From Ailurus styani (taxonomy: Eukaryota > Chordata > Mammalia > Carnivora > Ailuridae), in the NCBI GenBank assembly GCA_002007465.1, contig LNAC01000009.1:1-64000 (forward strand): a stretch of 64,000 nt of DNA, given 5' to 3'. Of this stretch, positions 57,091-64,000 are shown piece by piece. The notes under the pieces were generated by a model. It was not told where the DNA came from, made no database searches, and saw only the letters and a program-made list of their open reading frames with translations. Position numbers and translations under genes: made by a program. Each line of letters opens with the position of its first letter. The stretch's first letter is position 1.

Positions 57091-59480
57091 ACACCAGAGA
57101 GACTGGCTTTGTGTCAACCATTAGAATCCAGAGAACATGTTGACCCAAAGTCAGCAAAAGTAGAGGCCAGTGGGTCGGGACCAGTGCCAGGGTGGCCAAT
57201 GGCGAGGGGAGCTGGGAGGCCTGCTGATGCTGGGAGCGAGGCATCAGGTCCCGGCACTGTCCTTCGGTGGCCGTCACTGGGTGTGTCACCCAATACTACT
57301 TAGGCTGTCCACCGTTGACCTCCAGAGCAGACCTACAGGGCACAGTATGTGACTCCATCTTCGCCCACAGCTCAGCCTCTGCTCCGTGCCGGGTGCTCCG
57401 TCCCAAGTGGGTACGTGGCGTTTCCCTCGTCACGTCGACTGGGAGAGGGTCTCAGCCAGCAGTGCCCCCAGGGGCTGGATAGGGGACCGACCACGTCCCC
57501 GGGCCCGGTGGCTCCTGAGCAGCAGAGCCTCCCCACAGAGGCAAGGGGACCCGTCCCGCTCTGCTAGCACGTGTCAGCTGGTGCCTGCTCTTGGCCCAGG
57601 CCTGGACATCTCTGTCCCGCAGCTGCGTTCCTGCCGTGATAAGGGTGAGGCCTTCACCTGTGCTTCCTGCCGGCCCGGCGACTGCTGCTGAGCGGGCCGG
57701 CCGGGAGGAACAGACGGAGTGGAATGAGGACGTCTATGCAGGGTTGTCCAGATTTTTTTCCTGAACTAAATTGGGAATTGGCCTTTTGGTATCGAGTGAT
57801 ATTTTTCTACTTCACACCACTGACGGCGAGCTGCAGGCACGAAACGATGAACTTTCAGTGTTAATGTGCAAACTTTCCATTGCGTTCAGACTGTCAGAGT
57901 GCGGGCCTGATGCTAAATCGAGAGCCTCGTAAGGTCACCCAAGTTGGGAGGGGAAGGGACATCAGCCTCACCACCAGGATTCTCACAAGATCCGGAACCT
58001 TGGCCAACTTGATGGGTGCCCCCGTCGGGCCATCGGGTGTGTGGGCGAGAGGACGGAGCAGGGCGACTCACCTTGCTTGTCTGAGTCTCCACTGGTGCCG
58101 TCTCCGTTGAGGATGATCTCGGTGAACTTTCATCGTCCTGCATTTGACAGGAAAGGGTGGCCCAGTGCCCTTGCACCTGCTCAGAGCTCCTTCAAGCCCG
58201 ATAGTGTGCCTGGAAGACGGGAGGGAGCCGAATGCTGCGGACCAGCCTGTGCCGTCAGTCCTTCCAGGCCGTCTGCGTCTGCTCGGGGAATAATTAGGCT
58301 TCACTTTCTAGGACAGGCGGATTTCTTTCCCCCGTCTCTGCCATCCTTCCCCCGCTCTCATCCCCACCCCGGCTCCTTCAGTTAGTGGAAGGGAACCTCA
58401 AAAATCACTTTCAAGTTGAATTTTAAATTGCAGGTTGGCTGCTCCCTGTCATTAGTGCTTGAAGAGATAAACCTTAAAGTTCACGAGCACATCCAGGTAA
58501 AGCGCCATCTCGGCAGCTTTACGATGATTAGTTACTCAAGAACAGCTCCAGCCTGTCTCTGTGCTAATCGAGTTTGAAATTTCCGCCGGAGATCGGCTGT
58601 CCTCTGGGACCGTATAAGCTCTGGTTTGGTGCGAGCTGAACAGGCAGGTCCTGCCAGCAGCAGGCTTCATCCGTGTCGCACTTGCCCCAGCCGGACAGAG
58701 GCAAAACAGTCACATGTCCCTGGGGGGGGGGGGCACGCGGCAGGAGGGGGCCAATGAGAGACGCCAGGAGGACAGTGGCCATGAGCTTGGGAGCTGGCCT
58801 GGGCCACCAGCGCGCCTTGTCAGCCCCCGCGCTCTGGGGCAGCTTGTTCCTTAACTGTGCTTCTCCATTTCTCCGATTCCTAGCTGTCTGCTGTCTCGTC
58901 AGCTTGCTTTCTTAATTACTACAGGAGTACATGTGTTCCGTTTATAGAAAATTAGATCATGTGGATGAGCAAAGGAGAAAATATCCATAATTCCCACTAG
59001 CACACGATAATGGCCAGTGCACTTCACCGTCGATCTTCCCAGACCCTCCTAGGGATGTGTGTGTGTGTGTCCATTTTTTGCCAAAAATATGAGCGTACCG
59101 TGTACTGTTTTGAAACCTGCTTTTTTCCATTTGGCAAAGGCTAAGTTGCTATGGCACAGAGGCCCCAATATACAGTGGCTCAAAGAATGCAGGCACTTCC
59201 TTCCCTGTCCCTGCAGGACTCCGGAGGGGCTGGTTCGGACCCGAGGGCGGCTCTGCTGCACGCTCAGATCGTGAGGCTCCTGTTCTTGCTGTGCTGCCCC
59301 TCCGGCGCCTGACCAAGGACACAGTCTGGGGGCAGGAGGGAAGCTGGGCCACAGGCCCCTTCCCAGTTTACTAAAAGGGAGGGACACACGGGAACACGTG
59401 CCCAGTGTTTTAAGAGCCAGACCCAGCGCCAGCCCATGTCTGCTCCACTTGAACTTCATTCGCAAGAACTTAGTCGTGTG

Positions 59481-59680
59481 GGCGCCTGGGTGGCTCAGTG
59501 GGTTAAGCCTCTGCCTTTGGCTCAGGTCATGATCTCGGGGTCCTGGGATCAAGTCCCGCATCGGGCTCTCTGCTTAGCGGGGAGCCTTCTTCCTCCTCTC
59601 TCTCTGCCTGCCTCTCTGCCTACTTGTAATCTCCTCTCTGTCATATAAATAAATAAAATCTTAAAAAAAAAAAAAAAAAG
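59481..59680 (+). mobile_element. Can-SINE (SINEC), very young-looking
   Basis: GGCGCCTGGGTGGCTCAGTG head, standard mustelid-type body, AATAAATAAAATCTT and a pure A tail of about 17. It is flanked by GAACTTAGTCGTGTG (59466-59480) and GAACTTAGTCACGTG (59681-59695). Confidence 0.95.
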
Positions 59681-59997
59681 GAACTTAGTCACGTGGCCGA
59701 CCTTGCTGCCGGGGCCCCTGGGAAATGCATTCATTCTTAAGTGTGGGGCGGCTGCGGGTCCTGCGGACACTCGCTCGGACAGAGAAGAGAACCTGTTCTG
59801 CTGGACGGCCAGCAGCCTCCACAAGCTGTCCCGAACCTCCCCCCAGCTCGGGAGTGGGCAGGGGTGACCCTGTCCTCGGGGCTTGGTTTCTCCGCTCTGT
59901 CCTTCGGGTCATGTTATGATCTCCTTCCGCTGTTTGGTGGCCGTGGTGTAGACAATGAATCTCCCATTGGGCTTATTAAGCTTTCTACGTTGCACTA

Positions 59998-60895
59998 ATT
60001 GTACATTCCCAAGAGGTTGCAAAGACCTGTACGGGGAGGTCCTGCCCTTCGCCAGCCACCTCCCCGCCACAGTCAGGACAGCCAACTGTACCCGACCCCC
60101 AGGACCCCTTCGCTCTACCTGCTTCCGCCCGCATACACCTCCTCCATCGCCAGCCCCTGGCAGCCACCCGGCACGATTTCCTTGAGGCCCACCCCCGTCG
60201 TGCGTGTCGGCAAACCGTTGCTCTGAGCTGCCGACACGATTCCATGCGGCATCGCCGTCCCGAGCTGTTCACCCGCAGGAGGACGCCTGGTGGCTTCCAG
60301 CCCGCAGCTCGGAGGGCGCCGTGAGCGCCAGTGCGTGTTCCCGCAGGACGGTCGGTCCTCGGCGCTCTGGCTGCCAGGAGGACAGCTGCTGGGCTGTGCA
60401 CAGGTCCGGGCTTCATTTTAAAGGAACTGCTGAGCCGTTTGCGCAGTGGCCGTGTCGCTTTATCTCCCTGCCGGTGATCTGGGCGCCCCGTCTCTCCGCA
60501 TCTCCGCTGGCGTTGGTTGTTATTTATCCCTGCTGCTTATCTGAGCCGTTTGGAAGGTGGGAGGTGCGGTCTCAGGGGGCCTGCATCTGGCTCACCTGTA
60601 CCAACTGCTGGCGATCTCACCGAGGGCTCAGGTGGAAGGCCTGGGCAGGCTCTGCCTGTCGCCCATTCGGATGTTCTTGCCATGCTGGGTGTTGACAGTT
60701 GTTTGCGTATTTGCAGCGCAGACCCTTTGTCAGTCCTGTGACCTGCCCAGGTGGTCTCCCCGTCTGCAGCTTGCCTTTTCCTCTTCTTAATGGGGTCTTT
60801 CACGGAATATATTCAGTTTTTATGAGGTCCAGTTTATCGGTTCTTCCATTTGTGGATCGCGCCTTCTGTGTCGAGTCTAACCTGTTGGGTTTCAG
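59998..60895 (-). mobile_element. Old L1M LINE, antisense, strongly GC-drifted
   Basis: The reverse-complement L1M order is recognisable throughout: TGTACATTCCCAAGAGGTTG, CTGGTGGCTTCCAGCC, TTTAAAGGAACTGCTGAGCC, GACCCTTTGTCAGTCCTGTG, CAGCTTGCCTTTTCCTCTTC, TTAATGGGGTCTTTCACGG, GAGGTCCAGTTTATCGG. Many positions that are A/T in the consensus are G/C here. Confidence 0.75.
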
Positions 60896-60944
60896 GTGAC
60901 CAGGGGATGTTAGGAATGTGGCCACCACCTCCCCTCCCCCCCCC

Positions 60945-61005
60945 GCTCTTCCTCCTCCTCCTCTTCTTCCTCCTCTTCCTCCTCCTCCTTCTCTCTCTCT
61001 CTCTC
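60945..61005. repeat. 61-nt polypyrimidine tract (CTC/CTT/CT)
   Basis: Unbroken C/T sequence built from CTC and TTC triplets that passes into CT dinucleotides. Confidence 0.95.
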
Positions 61006-61899
61006 CACCCCCATCTTAATTTGTAGCTCGACCTCTATCTCCATCTCCATCTCTTGGCAGAGATCTTCATTGCCTTCTGTTCCGGCCTGTGCCCTGGGTG
61101 GACAGTCAGATTGTGCAAGGCCTGGAGACCCGCCCTCCCTCACCCAGCAGGTGAACGACAGTGTGAGGACCAGAGCCACACTCCCTTCTGGCTCCATATT
61201 TTCCCCTTCTCCAAAACTTCATGGGATAGCACTTGACCTGCTGTGTCAAGGTGAACTAGGTCCCACTAGGGCACAGATTACACAGGACATCACTGGCGGT
61301 GGCGGCTATGTGTCTGTGGCTCTGGGGAGTCACCTCTGCCAGGCCTGCCTGACACCGGGGGAGCCCTGGCCCTCCCTGTCCTGGAAGGCAGGCGGCTGCC
61401 TGCCGAGTTCTGACACTTAAGTAAGTGTGTGCGAAGTCACTGGAGGGAAGACAGGAGGGCCTCCTGGGGGACATCGCCCCCTCCTGCGTGCACGTGTGCG
61501 CATGTGCACACACACACACACAGAGTTCCCGGCCTCGTGGACTGTCAGCCCACCTGCAAACCCTACACTGACGGCTATGCCTTGGGAAGGGAAAGGGGAG
61601 CATGGGAGTTCGCTGGATGTGGGAGCCCTTTGCACCAGCCGACCACCCCCACCCCTCTGCCCTCAGTGCCCAGCCTTCCAGGCGGCACTCGGCCCGCTCG
61701 AGGACTCCAAGGAAAGGGGAACGCCTGCCCACGGGCTGCTGGGAGCCCACACAGGACCGTCCTCGTCCGTGATCCGGGGCTCAGGCTTGCTGTCCCCTTC
61801 CTAAAACACGGACGGGCTGGGGGCCTTGGGCCGAGGGGGGAAAGAGCCTCCAGTGTAGACTCTCTCCCTCCGGAAAGCACCAGCGGGTTCCCACCCCCT

Positions 61900-62260
61900 G
61901 GCTGCTGGATTGTTCTCAGCCCGTTCTTCTTCCAGAAAGCCACATGGCGCTTGCGCACGCGCAGCCTCCCCCCTGCCCCGTTACCACGCGTGTGCCCGTC
62001 CAGACCGCCTCCTGCTCCAGAGCACCCCGCCGAACCGCGTTTCCCGGGCCCCTCGCCTCGCAGCGGGGCTGTGGGTGGGAGCAGCAGCTCCGTGTCGCTC
62101 TCGGCGCCGCAAGAAGCCCGCCTTCCCTGTGCCCGCTCCTCCTCTCCTGAGGCCCTAGCGGAAGCGGCCACAGCAGCGGGACATGATGGAAAGACCCTGC
62201 ATCCCCGAGGCCCTCCCTGGAGCGGAGCTGGCCCGGTGAGCCTCCCGGCCAGGACCTCCT
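61900..62260. promoter_or_regulatory. CpG-rich block with a perfect NRF1-type site: candidate promoter
   Basis: A CpG-dense block about 7.5 kb past the MED27 3' end. TGCGCACGCGCA at 61952-61963 is a perfect match to the palindromic NRF1 consensus (YGCGCAYGCGCR), a motif found mainly in CpG-island promoters. No TATA box or coding exon was recognised. Direction is unknown because the motif is nearly symmetric. It could drive a non-coding RNA or an upstream exon of a same-strand neighbour such as RAPGEF1, or have no activity. Confidence 0.45.
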
Positions 62261-62509
62261 GCAGCGGGTTTCGTGTGAGGGAAGTGAACTCCCAGACCTT
62301 TCGTTGTGTTACACCACTGAGATTTAAGGTGGTGGCGGTTGTTTTAAATAGCTGCTAGTTTTATTTACCCCAAACACCATCTAAGTACACTGGAAACAGG
62401 CCACAGGTAGTAAATACTGGATCAGTGGCAGAGGTTACTGTTTCTGTTCTACTGTATTTATTAGCTTGAGTCCAAATCACCTTCACTTCGCATAGAAGAG
62501 GAACCCATA

Positions 62510-62890
62510 AAGTGTCACCTCCGCCTTGCGTCACCCTCCCCCGGGAAGAGCCACCCCATCAGACAGGCCTTCCCTGACCATTGGCTGTGGAAGTATGCGT
62601 GTCCCCGTCCCTTCCCGTCCCCTCCCTCGGTTCCTGAGAGCATCCCTGGCCTTGGATGTGAGCTGTGTATCTTGTCATCCGCATCCCTGACAAGAGTGTC
62701 CGGAGGGCAGCAACGGGGTCTGTCTCGGGCACTGCTCTGTTCCCTGGCACAGCATAGGCCCTCGGTAGTCTCTGCCAGACACTGACAAGAAGAAGAAAGC
62801 CAAGCCAGGGAGTCTGCTCTGGTCCTAAACAGGTGACCCTGGGCCAGTCCCTTGATCCCTCTGAGCCTGGATTGGGCCGGAGAGTTTGGC
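62510..62890 (+). mobile_element. L2 LINE 3' end followed by a MIR fragment
   Basis: L2: AAGTGTCACCTCCGCC, CAGGCCTTCCCTGACCATTG, GGAGGGCAGCAACGGGGTCT, GGCACAGCATAGGCCCTCGG (to about 62790). MIR: AACAGGTGACCCTGGGCCAG, TCCCTTGATCCCTCTGAGCC (about 62805-62885). Confidence 0.7.
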
Positions 62891-64000
62891 CTTGCAGGTA
62901 CAGAAGCCTTGCGAGTGATCACACCAGATAGGTGTTGTGCACCTACTGGGTCCCAGGGATAGTTGACATGTCACCTGGGAGCAGACCCGACTGCGCAGAT
63001 GACCTTGTCCCTGAATCCGTTGCAGGCAGGAGCGCGGATGCTGTGCAGAAGTCATCCGTGGGGGGCCTGTTCTGTCTCCTGCTGTGCCTTTGTGCCTCCC
63101 TCCACCTCTCCTTACCACCAAAGAAAGCCTCAGAGAAGAATCCAGAAGTTTGGCGGCAGTGCCAGGGGATGGCCTGCCCCCTGCAGGCACGGCGGAGCAG
63201 CCTCAGCTGCGCATGGAGACCATCTCTTAAGTACAAGGAATTTAAGACACCATTTAGAAAGTGCGAGTGTTCAGAAGAGAATGTCAGAAGCCCAGGCCAC
63301 CGCCCCGCTTCCCAGTCCTATCTGCATTTCTGTGACTGTGCCGCCTCTCCCTGCCTTGATTAGAACAGGGTCCCTTTTTTGCCATGGCCTTTTGATATTT
63401 GACTTTGCACTCGATGCCCCTAAAGCTAATAGGCGCTGGCCTTTCATTTCCAAAGGGTAGTTGGTCAAATTAATGATCGCCAAAAGGCCATAGTTAATTT
63501 GCTGTCCTTCCTGTTTCTTTCCATTAGTTTGCAAACCAGCAAAGTTCAAGAAAACTTCTAAGCATGAAAGAGTAGGGATCTAATTAGGAAGCAGGCAGGT
63601 AGTTCTAAACTTTTTCAAAAACTTATGGAGCTAAGGGAGGCCTGGGAGACCGTACTAGCAAGAGAAACCAGTTCACCGCATGGCCGGGTCCTCACCACGG
63701 GTCTGACACACAGAGGCCTGGGCAACCTTTAAGTGGATGAGCGTGCGATGCCGTGTAACTTGTCCTTGATGAGGGATCACAGCCCAGAATGTCTGGCCAG
63801 GTCCCAGGGTGCCTTGCTCGGTCTGTGAGGGAAAGGGCTGAAGGCACTGGGGACAAGAGCAGTCCTACCGGCTGCCTCCTTTCTCAGAATAGGAATACCG
63901 GTGATTGGAAGAAAGTGGGAGAAGCTTAATAGAGTTTGCACCTGTCCGAAGTGAACCGTCCCTCACCGCGTAGAGGTTGGAGGTCCTCAGGCCAATGATG

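Larger units (their letters stand above)
54491..64000. other. Intergenic DNA downstream of MED27
   Basis: I recognise no coding gene here. It contains a hAT-type fragment (55.2 kb), two Can-SINEs (56.9 and 59.5 kb), a 12-base G run (58722-58733), a GC-drifted antisense L1M (60.0-60.9 kb) and a polypyrimidine tract (60.95-61.0 kb). A CpG-rich block with an NRF1-type site lies at 61.9-62.26 kb, and L2 and MIR fragments at 62.5-62.9 kb. The large open frames (up to 309 codons at 61429-62358) are attributed to high GC content. In human the next gene in this direction is RAPGEF1, roughly 100 kb away by memory. Confidence 0.75.

Noticed and set aside
61429..62358. 309-codon plus-strand open frame, the longest in the window
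   Set aside because: It is Pro/Ser/Arg-rich, has no recognisable domain, crosses CA repeats, and overlaps other long frames on both strands in CpG-rich DNA. High GC content explains the lack of stops.

Overview
This is vertebrate nuclear DNA from a carnivore, most likely a caniform and probably a mustelid-type animal. The evidence is a set of tRNA-Lys-derived Can-SINE (SINEC) insertions, several with target-site duplications and A-rich tails, plus L1 3' ends of the carnivore type. There are no prokaryotic operons, CRISPR arrays, phage genes or similar systems. Most open reading frames are chance frames in GC-rich or repeat DNA.

The only protein-coding gene I can identify is the 3' half of MED27 (Mediator complex subunit 27, older name CRSP8), on the plus strand. 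Four coding exons are visible: 24880-24987, 34528-34569, 51585-51662 and 53849-53983. All have AG/GT boundaries (the last ends in the TGA stop) and all are in phase 0. Together they encode the C-terminal 120 residues, which would be residues 192-311 of a 311-residue protein. They are followed by a roughly 0.5 kb 3' UTR with a variant poly(A) signal near 54456-54468. The 5' exons lie upstream of the window, so positions 1-24879 are (part of) one large intron.

Layout. 1-24879: intron with old L1, L2 and MIR, five Can-SINEs, a four-copy 38-bp minisatellite and a coding-like minus-strand relic near 10.0-10.4 kb. 24988-34527: intron with a large GAAA/TTTC microsatellite just downstream of the exon, L2, a 39-nt alternating purine-pyrimidine tract and possible conserved non-coding blocks. 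34570-51584: 17 kb intron with an LTR-like repeat, an L1 insertion with a 5' inversion and target-site duplication, a broad CpG-rich zone (39.4-40.7 kb), three Can-SINEs and a 63-bp minisatellite that starts inside an L2. 51663-53848: a 2.2 kb intron. 54490-64000: intergenic DNA downstream of MED27, GC-rich, with two Can-SINEs, a GC-drifted old L1 and a CpG-rich block carrying a perfect NRF1-type site at 61952-61963. In human the same-strand neighbour beyond the MED27 3' end is RAPGEF1; none of its coding sequence is recognised here.

I found no clear new biological system. The best leads are the CpG/NRF1 block, the intragenic CpG island, the L2-seeded minisatellite, the inverted L1, the microsatellite-made splice-acceptor-like site and the unexplained coding-like minus-strand segment at 10031-10240.
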